The notes beneath the pieces were generated by a model. The model saw only the letters and a list, made by a program, of their open reading frames with translations. It was not told the origin of the DNA and made no database searches. A program made the position numbers and the translations under genes. From contig BNUJ01000092.1 of assembly GCA_025997275.1 (NCBI GenBank), positions 1 through 5,491 of the forward strand: a DNA stretch of 5,491 bases, given 5' to 3'. The number at the start of each line of letters is the position of its first letter. The stretch's first letter is position 1. The stretch is from Deferribacterales bacterium. Lineage in GTDB: Bacteria > Chrysiogenota > Deferribacteres > Deferribacterales > JAISNW01. Below are positions 1 to 5,415 of the stretch, piece after piece.

Positions 1-127
1 ATACTATGTGCTAGCTTGGACTAGCAAGTTCAGCGACATATCGGTTCAATACAGAAACATTGATAAGTTTCACGACTATAGCACCGACAACAAACTCTAC
101 TCTAAGACTTGGTTAGAGCAGACACCC
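1..127 (+). repeat. Left arm of a 127-bp perfect inverted repeat at the window edge
   Basis: Compared base by base, positions 1-127 are the exact reverse complement of 954-1080, which lie inside lptD. The match stops at 127: the next bases are ttgccagc here, against gctgtcag in the other copy. The repeat reaches the window edge, so its full length is unknown. Read on the plus strand, it encodes the same LptD barrel segment (about residues 329-370) and then runs into nonsense. A fold-back chimera formed during amplification or assembly is the simplest reading; a real inversion or duplication is the alternative. Confidence 0.97.
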
Positions 128-2063
128 TTGCCAGCAGACGAGCGGTCAGCACACGCATGCCCACGTCAAGCGAGGTATTATACCCTGTTAGAATTTTGTT
201 GTCCTGCGTGTATGTCATATATGCAGAAAATACATCGCGGGAATATCCTATGCCATTGCTGATGTAGTATAGTTTATTCCCCCCACGCACAGATACTTCA
301 TCGGCATAGTAGTCGTAGTAAAGCCTCGTTCGTGTATAAAACTTGCCTATATCTATATCTAATGCGATGTCCAGTGGCAACAGCTTGTCAGTATAAAAAT
401 CGTGCCTCTGTTTCAGTGTGAGTCGCGACGACCAGCCATCTCCCAGCAGGTAGCTCACAAACTGCCATTCAGCCGATTGGTTATCAGCTTCTTCGCTTTC
501 TAGCTCGTTTGGCAGTCCGCTAGTATCAACCTTTGGCACGTAACTATACCTAAAAATATTGCTTATGCCGTGTGTGAACGAGCCATAGTTCTTATAAATA
601 TCATTAATGTCAAGGTTGGCAACGGCTTTGCCATAAAATAATTCATACCCACTATCCGTTTCATCAAGCCGCACAAGGCTGTTTCGAGCGGGTTTGGCAC
701 TATAAGTGCCATCAGAAATATTCCAGCTGGTATAATACCCGCTAAACGAGGGTGTCAGCCTAGCTATGCCTAAGTTTATACTGGAATACAACGTTAAATC
801 AGCATGTGAGCGGTCGTAAGATGAAAAAGAGTCTCTGCTAAATGTATTGTTGTCATAGTATGTCTTGTTGTCGTAGTGGACTTTGCTATAATCAAGATTA
901 TAGTCAGCGTTGATGTATTTTGTGCTGATATTGTATTTATATATGCTGACAGCGGGTGTCTGCTCTAACCAAGTCTTAGAGTAGAGTTTGTTGTCGGTGC
1001 TATAGTCGTGAAACTTATCAATGTTTCTGTATTGAACCGATATGTCGCTGAACTTGCTAGTCCAAGCTAGCACATAGTATTGATGATAGACGTTTTCATA
1101 GTTATTTTGCCCATTGTAGTAGGTGGAATATTCTGCAAAGCTACGGTTGTACATATAGTCTGAAGTTGCGGAAACATCTGCCGTAACAGATAGCCCGTTT
1201 GACGATGAAATGAACGTTTTACCGATAATGCCCCACCTATTTGGTTTGTCAGTAGTAGGTGCTTTTGAATCGTGTATAAAGTCAGCCGACATATAGATTT
1301 TATTAGTATCGCTGATAGCATAACGTCCCTCAAACAAGCCTTGTAGCCCTCTTGTGGAGAAACTATTTGCACCTAGAGTTATATCTTTATCGTAATCTAT
1401 AGCCCAGAAAAACTCATTGCCTAAAATAGCACCCATATCAGTAGAATAGCCGATATTAGGGAGCATAAAGCCTGTCTGACGGGTAGTTTTTATAGGGAAC
1501 ATCATCTTAGGAGTATAGATGAGCGGCATATCCTTGATGTTAAAGGTGGTATGGTCGCCGAACAGATAGCCATCAAGGGTCACATCAACCTTTTGGAATG
1601 AGAATGACCACTCTGGAAGCGGCGCGCTGCAGGTGGTGAGGTTCACACTATCCATTGTGTAATAGTCTTTGCCTAGCCTGCGGACCTGTGTTGCACAGAC
1701 GTAATATTCTTTATTCACTAGCCCAGTCACATTATCCATTATAGCGGTGTCGTTATCAATATCAAACACTAATGTATCAGATAAAAACTGCGTTTCAGTC
1801 TCAACTAGTTTCACATGTCCATTAGCCTCAACAGTATTGCTGTTAATATGATAGATTGCCTCGTCCGCATAAAGCTCCATGCCATTAAAGGTAATCTTCA
1901 CATTACCGCGCGCATGATAGTTCTCCCCCTCAACACCTGTAATCTCCTTCGCCTCTATAGTGTAGTTCTCGCCAAATGAGTTATCAGCAGATAAGGCAAC
2001 GCCACAAGCTAGGAAAAATACTGATGCGGCAAGTGTGAATAGCCTATAAAACCCTATATTCAT
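102..2063 (-). CDS. lptD: LPS-assembly outer membrane protein LptD, C-terminus lost at an inverted junction
   Basis: LptD is the outer-membrane barrel that, with the lipoprotein LptE, inserts lipopolysaccharide into the outer leaflet. I start it at 2063, not at the longer Met at 2105, because the ATG shares its A with the folC TAA and is followed by a clear signal peptide (about residues 1-26, hydrophobic core with ...ALSA). An LptA/OstA-like beta-jellyroll follows (about 33-130). Next come the TTCSAPLPEW segment (Cys145, in the position of a conserved disulfide Cys of the family; another Cys at 123), the PLIYTPKMMFPI / RQTGFMLP entry to the barrel (about 180-202), and many Tyr- and Asp-rich beta strands. 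Only about 645 residues are native. From base 127 leftwards the frame enters the inverted repeat and adds a false tail (VSALTKS, then stop). The end of the barrel, including the C-terminal Cys pair usual in many LptDs, is missing. No separate promoter is visible, so expression probably comes through folC. Confidence 0.93.
   Translation of the reverse strand: MNIGFYRLFTLAASVFFLACGVALSADNSFGENYTIEAKEITGVEGENYHARGNVKITFNGMELYADEAIYHINSNTVEANGHVKLVETETQFLSDTLVFDIDNDTAIMDNVTGLVNKEYYVCATQVRRLGKDYYTMDSVNLTTCSAPLPEWSFSFQKVDVTLDGYLFGDHTTFNIKDMPLIYTPKMMFPIKTTRQTGFMLPNIGYSTDMGAILGNEFFWAIDYDKDITLGANSFSTRGLQGLFEGRYAISDTNKIYMSADFIHDSKAPTTDKPNRWGIIGKTFISSSNGLSVTADVSATSDYMYNRSFAEYSTYYNGQNNYENVYHQYYVLAWTSKFSDISVQYRNIDKFHDYSTDNKLYSKTWLEQTPAVSIYKYNISTKYINADYNLDYSKVHYDNKTYYDNNTFSRDSFSSYDRSHADLTLYSSINLGIARLTPSFSGYYTSWNISDGTYSAKPARNSLVRLDETDSGYELFYGKAVANLDINDIYKNYGSFTHGISNIFRYSYVPKVDTSGLPNELESEEADNQSAEWQFVSYLLGDGWSSRLTLKQRHDFYTDKLLPLDIALDIDIGKFYTRTRLYYDYYADEVSVRGGNKLYYISNGIGYSRDVFSAYMTYTQDNKILTGYNTSLDVGMRVLTARLLARVSALTKS
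954..1080 (-). repeat. Right arm of the 127-bp inverted repeat, inside lptD
   Basis: This is the native copy of the repeat. It lies in frame within the lptD barrel region and is flanked on both sides by continuous lptD coding sequence. The loop between the arms is 826 bases (128-953). It shows no terminal repeats, recombinase gene or other sign of a mobile element. Confidence 0.97.
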
Positions 2064-3226
2064 TAGCGTTTTTGCCCGATGAGATATGGGCGCAGGTATG
2101 CACACAGATAGAGTGAGCCTGTTATAAGGAGCATTTCGCTTGCTTTAATACGAGCTTTCGCATATTTCAGAGCATCTGTAGGATTTTCTACAAATTCACA
2201 AGGCAAATCCGCCGCAGTAACAGCTGTAATGCTACGCTGATTGTTGGGGATAGTGGTCAGGATAATATTAGATACCCATTTAGAGAGTAGCGACAGATAG
2301 CGTTTAGTATCCCTATCAGCCGTTAGGCTGACTATCGCAAACTTGAGCGTTCTATTTTTGAAAGATTTAACAAGTGATAACAGCCCTGATATGTTATGCG
2401 CCCCGTCAAGCATAACATTGCCAAACCATTCCTGCCTGCACGGTGGCAGTTTTAGCAAGCTAAATCCTGCATCTCTACCGAGTAGCCAGCTGACTATATT
2501 GTGCGCATTGGCATAGTTATAACAATAAGGTTCGTTATAGATTACTTTTGCAAACTCCACATTATTAGCTGTTGGAGTAATAATTTCCGCATTAGGCAAA
2601 GCCTCACGGCATTTACTCATTATAAAATCAGGGTTATTAGCCACGAACACAGGGCTATTGTCGCGTGCTATAGCAAGCTTTTCTTGCAAAATATCGGAGA
2701 TTTTTGCTCCTAATATATCCTTATGGTCTTGCGATATGCTAGTAATGACCGGCGTTTTAGCGGGGTATATATCGGCATTAGTTGCGTCATACCGCCCGCC
2801 AAGCCCCGTCTCCAATATTAGAAAATCTGGTCTTACCTCCATACAAAACTTAATAACCATAAGGAAAAGAGTCTCAAAAAACGATAGTTTATATTTAGCC
2901 ACTAGCAGGTTAAGGCTGTCAAACAAGCTATCAAATGCCAGTGTGGGTATATCAGTTAGCCTGTATTTAATACGTTCACAGATAGTCGTGGTATGCGGAG
3001 ATGTAAATAGCATAGTCTTGCAACCTGCCTGCTCTAACAACTGAGCTATAAAGTAAGACGTTGAGCCTTTGCCGTTAGTGCCTGCTATGTGAACTACCCG
3101 AATACCGCCGAAACTAGGGGAGAGTGCCCTGCAAGCAGCCTCTATACGGGCAAGCGTCAACTCAAGGTTGACAAATTCACCAGCGTTTGCGAAGTATTTC
3201 TCAAAGTGCGTCCCCGTTTGCAACAT
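2063..3226 (-). CDS. folC: Dihydrofolate synthase / folylpolyglutamate synthase FolC
   Basis: FolC is a cytoplasmic, Mur-ligase-like ATP-dependent enzyme that adds L-glutamate to dihydropteroate and/or to folates. The order of motifs is that of the family: ATP-binding GTNGKGS (residues 49-55), TSPH (75-78), ERI (84-86), FE (117-118), ETGLGGRYDATN (139-150), ITSISQDHKDILG (161-173), LDGAHN (273-278) opening the C-terminal domain, and ITGSLYL near the end (368-374). At 387 residues it is somewhat shorter than typical (about 420). Two family motifs deviate: the usual EKAGI, which carries the carbamylated lysine, reads EKLAI (182-186), and the usual PGR before the C-terminal domain reads PCR (262-264). 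Met at 3226 gives a normal N-terminus but has no good Shine-Dalgarno sequence. Its TAA overlaps the lptD ATG by one base, which suggests translational coupling. Whether it is bifunctional or single-function cannot be read from the sequence. Confidence 0.95.
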   Translation of the reverse strand: MLQTGTHFEKYFANAGEFVNLELTLARIEAACRALSPSFGGIRVVHIAGTNGKGSTSYFIAQLLEQAGCKTMLFTSPHTTTICERIKYRLTDIPTLAFDSLFDSLNLLVAKYKLSFFETLFLMVIKFCMEVRPDFLILETGLGGRYDATNADIYPAKTPVITSISQDHKDILGAKISDILQEKLAIARDNSPVFVANNPDFIMSKCREALPNAEIITPTANNVEFAKVIYNEPYCYNYANAHNIVSWLLGRDAGFSLLKLPPCRQEWFGNVMLDGAHNISGLLSLVKSFKNRTLKFAIVSLTADRDTKRYLSLLSKWVSNIILTTIPNNQRSITAVTAADLPCEFVENPTDALKYAKARIKASEMLLITGSLYLCAYLRPYLIGQKR

Positions 3227-3236
3227 AACCTATATT

Positions 3237-3263
3237 TTTATAAGAAAACAGCACGTTATTCAA
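3237..3263 (-). promoter_or_regulatory. Possible sigma70-type promoter for folC-lptD
   Basis: On the minus strand, TTGAAT (3263-3258) and TATAAA (3242-3237) are separated by 15 bases. The -10 box matches 5 of 6 consensus bases and the -35 box 4 of 6, with a short spacer. Transcription would start only about 4 bases before the folC ATG, so the message would be almost leaderless. This fits the lack of a Shine-Dalgarno sequence but leaves the call weak. Confidence 0.3.
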
Positions 3264-3264
3264 G

Positions 3265-3293
3265 TTGATTTATTCGGCTGAACGCCATAAAAT
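3265..3293 (+). promoter_or_regulatory. Probable sigma70-type promoter for lptF
   Basis: TTGATT (3265-3270) and TAAAAT (3288-3293) are separated by the ideal 17 bases; the -10 box matches 5 of 6 consensus bases. The expected start of transcription, about 7 bases downstream, falls on or next to the lptF ATG at 3300. That predicts a leaderless transcript, in line with the absence of a convincing Shine-Dalgarno sequence. Confidence 0.4.
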
Positions 3294-3299
3294 AAGCAA

Positions 3300-4352
3300 A
3301 TGAAACTAAAGAAAGTGCAGAAGCTCATACTATACGAGGTTGCGCCGCTATTTTTTATGCTCAACTTATTCTTTATATTCCTGCTTTTGCTGGAACAGCT
3401 AGTGGAACTTGCAGAGCTGGTCTTTGTAAAGGGCGTTCCCTCTGGCATAATGCTTGAAACTATTATATTTTATATGCCGTCTTTTATGGTTATCACAATC
3501 CCCATTAGCATACTGCTTGCCGTTCTGTTGGCTTTCAGCAAGTTCTCAGCAGATTCCGAACTGGTGGCAATGACCGTCTGCGGAGCAAGTCTCAAAACGA
3601 TTGCCACCCCTGTGCTTATAATAGGACTTATAACAACAATGTTTAACGTATACCTGAACATATCGCTGTTGCCAAAAGGCTCTGCGTTAGCCGTCCGCAA
3701 CATCAACAAGATGCTTGAAAATATATCTCTTAACGACATCCGAGAGAGGGAGCTTTACACTGATATTGACGGGATGTTGTTCTACGCCAACAAAAAACTG
3801 GGAGACGGCAATTTTGAAAATATACTGATGATAGATAATGGACGCAACGTAGTGGTATCAGCTAAACATGGAACAATCGTTCCTAATGCATCTCACTCAA
3901 TAGCTATGCGTTTTTCAGACGGCAGAATGACCCTTGCTGACAGCGACACACACAGCTACTCTAATATTACATTTGACGGAATGTTAGTGAACTATCCGCT
4001 CAACATCCGCGCTAAGCTGTTGCCGCAAAATCATAAGATAATGACGCTAACGCAACTAAAGGAACGTTTTAGTGGAGGAGCAGTTTTTAAGTATGAGTAT
4101 ATGAAACGGTTCAGTATGCCACTCACATCTATCATTATGGCACTGCTAGGGCTATCTATGACAAGCTTTAACTCGCGCTCTTCACGCTCATTAAAGATAT
4201 TGCTAGCCTGTATAGTGGGTTTTTCACTCAATATTTTATTTGTGTTAGCTGAAAATCTGGTGAATATCATAAACCCATTCGTGCTTGCATGGCTACCGCT
4301 ACTGTTGTATGGGGCTATAACTGCCGTCTTACTGAGACGTATTTACGTTTAA
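3300..4352 (+). CDS. lptF: LPS export ABC transporter permease, LptF/LptG family
   Basis: LptF and LptG are the inner-membrane permeases that, with the LptB ATPase dimer and LptC, pull LPS out of the inner membrane and push it onto the periplasmic bridge towards LptD. The 350-residue protein has the family layout. Three N-terminal membrane helices lie at about 15-36, 54-80 and 98-123. The cytoplasmic SADSELVAMTVCGAS segment (83-97) matches the coupling region that contacts LptB. A periplasmic beta-jellyroll spans about 130-260, a KRFSMPL entry into helix 4 lies at 269-275, and helices 4-6 run to the end. An in-frame TAA at 3288-3290 makes 3300 the first possible ATG. The gene ends in tandem stops (TAA TAA). 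Only one permease is present, so the partner must be elsewhere. LptF versus LptG is a guess; the family call is firm. Confidence 0.92.
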   Translation: MKLKKVQKLILYEVAPLFFMLNLFFIFLLLLEQLVELAELVFVKGVPSGIMLETIIFYMPSFMVITIPISILLAVLLAFSKFSADSELVAMTVCGASLKTIATPVLIIGLITTMFNVYLNISLLPKGSALAVRNINKMLENISLNDIRERELYTDIDGMLFYANKKLGDGNFENILMIDNGRNVVVSAKHGTIVPNASHSIAMRFSDGRMTLADSDTHSYSNITFDGMLVNYPLNIRAKLLPQNHKIMTLTQLKERFSGGAVFKYEYMKRFSMPLTSIIMALLGLSMTSFNSRSSRSLKILLACIVGFSLNILFVLAENLVNIINPFVLAWLPLLLYGAITAVLLRRIYV

Positions 4353-4402
4353 TAAATTTGCGAGAGAGGCAACATCCGTTCTGCCCCATCCGAAAGTTAG
4401 TT
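4353..4402. other. Convergent gap between lptF and the unrecognised minus-strand gene
   Basis: Fifty bases separate the two converging stop codons. I find no stem-loop followed by a T run on either strand. CGGATG occurs twice on the minus strand, but as a direct repeat, not a hairpin. Transcripts from both sides may therefore run into each other, or end by a factor-dependent route. Confidence 0.5.
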
Positions 4403-4846
4403 CTAAGCTGTTACACTCAAGTGTCTGTTCGGCATATACGTTGACAGTAAATGCATTTGCGGAACAAACCTCGGCGAGACAACGAACGAAACTCTTTCAC
4501 TCCTGTGCGTAATGTTGACAGACATCAGATTACGCCAGTAGTCAAAATCAAACTGAACAACTATACTCGCTTTTATCAAGCGAACATATAGCGAACTTGC
4601 TAGCCGTCTCTTCAAAGCCTCAGAACGCTTGTAGTCTCCGACTATTCTAGCAACTCTGTTCAGTCTGTGGATTGCGTCCGTTATTATACTGCTTACACCT
4701 ATACGCCTAGGCGCAGATGTAACCATACCAAGCCACCCATAACTGCCCGTTTTATACGGCTGATACTGGTAGCGAGCCGCCGATGATACATTAAGATGGA
4801 GATTAACATTGTTTGTTTGATGGTTCCACCCCGTGTTGTAAATCAT
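4403..4846 (-). CDS. Unrecognised basic protein of 147 residues
   Basis: I do not recognise this protein. Support for a real gene is a good Shine-Dalgarno sequence (AAGGGG, 4858-4853) 6 bases before the ATG, an uninterrupted frame of 147 codons with varied codon use, and an upstream gene on the same strand with its own strong signals. The product is clearly basic (many Arg, few Asp/Glu). Its start is rich in Asn, Tyr and Trp, and an Arg/Lys-rich, probably helical middle follows (RLNRVARIVGDYKRSEALKR, about 61-80). Later it has a VVQFDFDYWRN segment. No signal peptide or membrane helix is evident. It could bind nucleic acid or be a structural protein of a small mobile element, but that is inference from charge alone. 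It converges with lptF. Confidence 0.5.
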   Translation of the reverse strand: MIYNTGWNHQTNNVNLHLNVSSAARYQYQPYKTGSYGWLGMVTSAPRRIGVSSIITDAIHRLNRVARIVGDYKRSEALKRRLASSLYVRLIKASIVVQFDFDYWRNLMSVNITHRSERVSFVVSPRFVPQMHLLSTYMPNRHLSVTA

Positions 4847-4928
4847 ACCTCACCCCTTGTCTAGTAGCCTCCCTTAATTGTTTTAAGGTCGCTAATGACA
4901 CTTCCCTCTGCGGCACGGTGAAGTTTCC
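4803..4928 (-). other. Open frame continuing past the UGA of the 105-residue gene; possible readthrough extension or small gene
   Basis: Directly after the TGA at 4931-4929 the same frame stays open for 41 codons, to a TAA at 4805-4803, and overlaps the first 44 bases of the 147-residue gene. The extension includes a helix-like, amphipathic piece (SLATLKQLREATRQG). A GTG at 4916-4914, 10 bases after a GAGG, could also start a separate 37-residue protein. Three explanations fit: readthrough or recoding of UGA, an independent small gene, or a chance open frame in what remains of a longer gene split by a nonsense mutation. An open run of about 40 codons is common by chance, so support is limited. 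Confidence 0.25.
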
Positions 4929-5246
4929 TCAGCCATACGGTTCAGCAATATCTTTCGTATGGTCAAGTAGCCCCACGCGCCGAGCTGAACTCAAAACCTG
5001 TGCTATTCCGCATGCAACGGACAGAACGATGACGTTCTGCTGAAACACACTTTTAGCTGTAGATTTGATAGCTTCTGTCAGCTCCGATGAGCCAAAGACA
5101 TCACTGAAATGCAAGCTTAAACTAACCTGCCCAATAGAACGTACAAAACCGCCGTATGCGATGAACGCACACAGACGAGCCTGCCCATTCGTCTTGAACC
5201 TACCGCCCCGTTCACACGGGACGGAACTTATAACCATGAGAGCCAT
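4929..5246 (-). CDS. Unrecognised protein of 105 residues, first gene of the cassette
   Basis: I do not recognise this protein. The case for a real gene rests on a textbook Shine-Dalgarno sequence (AAGGAGG, 5256-5250) and a near-consensus promoter about 70 bases further upstream. The Shine-Dalgarno lies 3 bases before the first ATG (5246) and 12 bases before the Met at codon 4 (5237), so either could be used. The product has two mildly hydrophobic stretches (LCAFIAYGGFV, about 25-35; NVIVLSVACGIAQVL, about 71-85), too polar or short to call as membrane helices, and a helical middle (SSELTEAIKSTAKSVF, about 53-68). There are three Cys (11, 26, 80). The stop is UGA and the frame continues for 41 codons beyond it. 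Hand-counted 60-base samples are about 52-58% G+C here, above lptD and lptF, which hints at a different origin. Confidence 0.55.
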   Translation of the reverse strand: MALMVISSVPCERGGRFKTNGQARLCAFIAYGGFVRSIGQVSLSLHFSDVFGSSELTEAIKSTAKSVFQQNVIVLSVACGIAQVLSSARRVGLLDHTKDIAEPYG

Positions 5247-5249
5247 AAA

Positions 5250-5256
5250 CCTCCTT
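5250..5256 (-). promoter_or_regulatory. Consensus Shine-Dalgarno of the 105-residue gene
   Basis: AAGGAGG on the minus strand is a full match to the anti-Shine-Dalgarno. It lies between two in-frame Met codons (3 and 12 bases of spacing), so it confirms the frame but does not decide the start. It stands out because folC, lptD and lptF have no such signal. Confidence 0.7.
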
Positions 5257-5321
5257 GCCCCATTCTAAGTTTCCCTTTTGAATGTCACGCGGGCAATACG
5301 GCACTAACCTGACCAGTTGAG

Positions 5322-5350
5322 ATGATAACAGAAAATAGGAAAGTTGTCAA
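5322..5350 (-). promoter_or_regulatory. Strong sigma70-type promoter driving the minus-strand cassette
   Basis: Minus-strand TTGACA (5350-5345, 6 of 6) and TATCAT (5327-5322, 5 of 6) are separated by exactly 17 bases. The expected start is near 5317-5314, giving a leader of about 70 bases before the AAGGAGG and ATG at 5246. It is the best promoter in the window. Its -35 box is the same DNA as the -35 box of a divergent plus-strand promoter. Confidence 0.65.
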
Positions 5351-5371
5351 TTAGAAGTTAAAAATTGTAAT
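5344..5371 (+). promoter_or_regulatory. Divergent promoter for the right-edge gene, sharing the -35 box
   Basis: Plus-strand TTGTCA (5344-5349, 5 of 6) and TGTAAT (5366-5371, 5 of 6) are separated by 16 bases. Transcription would start near 5378, a few bases before the ATG at 5385. Because its -35 box overlaps that of the minus-strand promoter, the two cannot be bound by RNA polymerase at the same time. Confidence 0.42.
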
Positions 5372-5385
5372 TGCACAAGTTAAAA
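5355..5385 (+). repeat. Two 9-bp direct repeats at 22-bp period, operator-like
   Basis: AAGTTAAAA occurs at 5355-5363 and again at 5377-5385. The 22-bp period is close to two helical turns, so both copies face the same side of the DNA. The first lies in the spacer of the plus-strand promoter and the second at its start of transcription, as expected for a repressor site. The shorter AAGTTA also recurs at 5426-5431 and 5469-5474, inside the gene. Confidence 0.4.
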
Positions 5386-5415
5386 TGCCCCTCATATATT
5401 TTTTATTAGGGGTAT
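5385..5415 (+). promoter_or_regulatory. Hairpin with CCCCT/AGGGG stem
   Basis: Bases 5385-5392 (ATGCCCCT) pair with 5408-5415 (AGGGGTAT), including one G-T wobble. After a C-T mismatch, three more A-T pairs can close a 7-base loop. The right arm contains AGGGG, which could act as a Shine-Dalgarno for a GTG at 5421, 8 bases on. In that case the stem would hide the ribosome site. It is not followed by a T run, so it is not a terminator in the plus direction. Confidence 0.45.

Noticed and set aside
8..262. Plus-strand frame of 84 codons at the left end
   Set aside because: Its first 40 residues are simply LptD sequence carried by the inverted repeat, and the rest is antisense to native lptD. 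It is a product of the junction, not a gene.
1067..1372. 101-codon frame inside lptD on the same strand
   Set aside because: It is an alternative frame of lptD with no ribosome site and no recognisable protein features.
2003..2063. Lipoprotein signal in LptD (FFLAC)
   Set aside because: The residues before the Cys do not fit a lipobox well, and LptD proteins are not lipoproteins. Cleavage a few residues later is more likely.
2064..2105. Longer lptD start at 2105
   Set aside because: It adds 14 polar residues before a good signal peptide and lies fully inside folC. The Met at 2063 overlaps the folC stop and starts the signal peptide directly.
2501..3044. Two plus-strand frames opposite folC
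   Set aside because: They are antisense to the conserved FolC motifs, and neither looks like a protein with its own start signals.
3470..4270. Minus-strand frames opposite lptF (89 and 79 codons)
   Set aside because: They are shadows of the lptF membrane-helix coding sequence.
4813..5268. Plus-strand frames of 76 and 67 codons opposite the cassette
   Set aside because: The minus strand has the better ribosome sites and promoter. These frames lack both and are interrupted between 5043 and 5065.
4353..5316. A large structured non-coding RNA from the strong minus promoter
   Set aside because: No tmRNA, RNase P, 6S or group II intron hallmark was seen on reading, and two long frames with proper ribosome sites explain the transcript better. 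A covariance-model scan would settle it.
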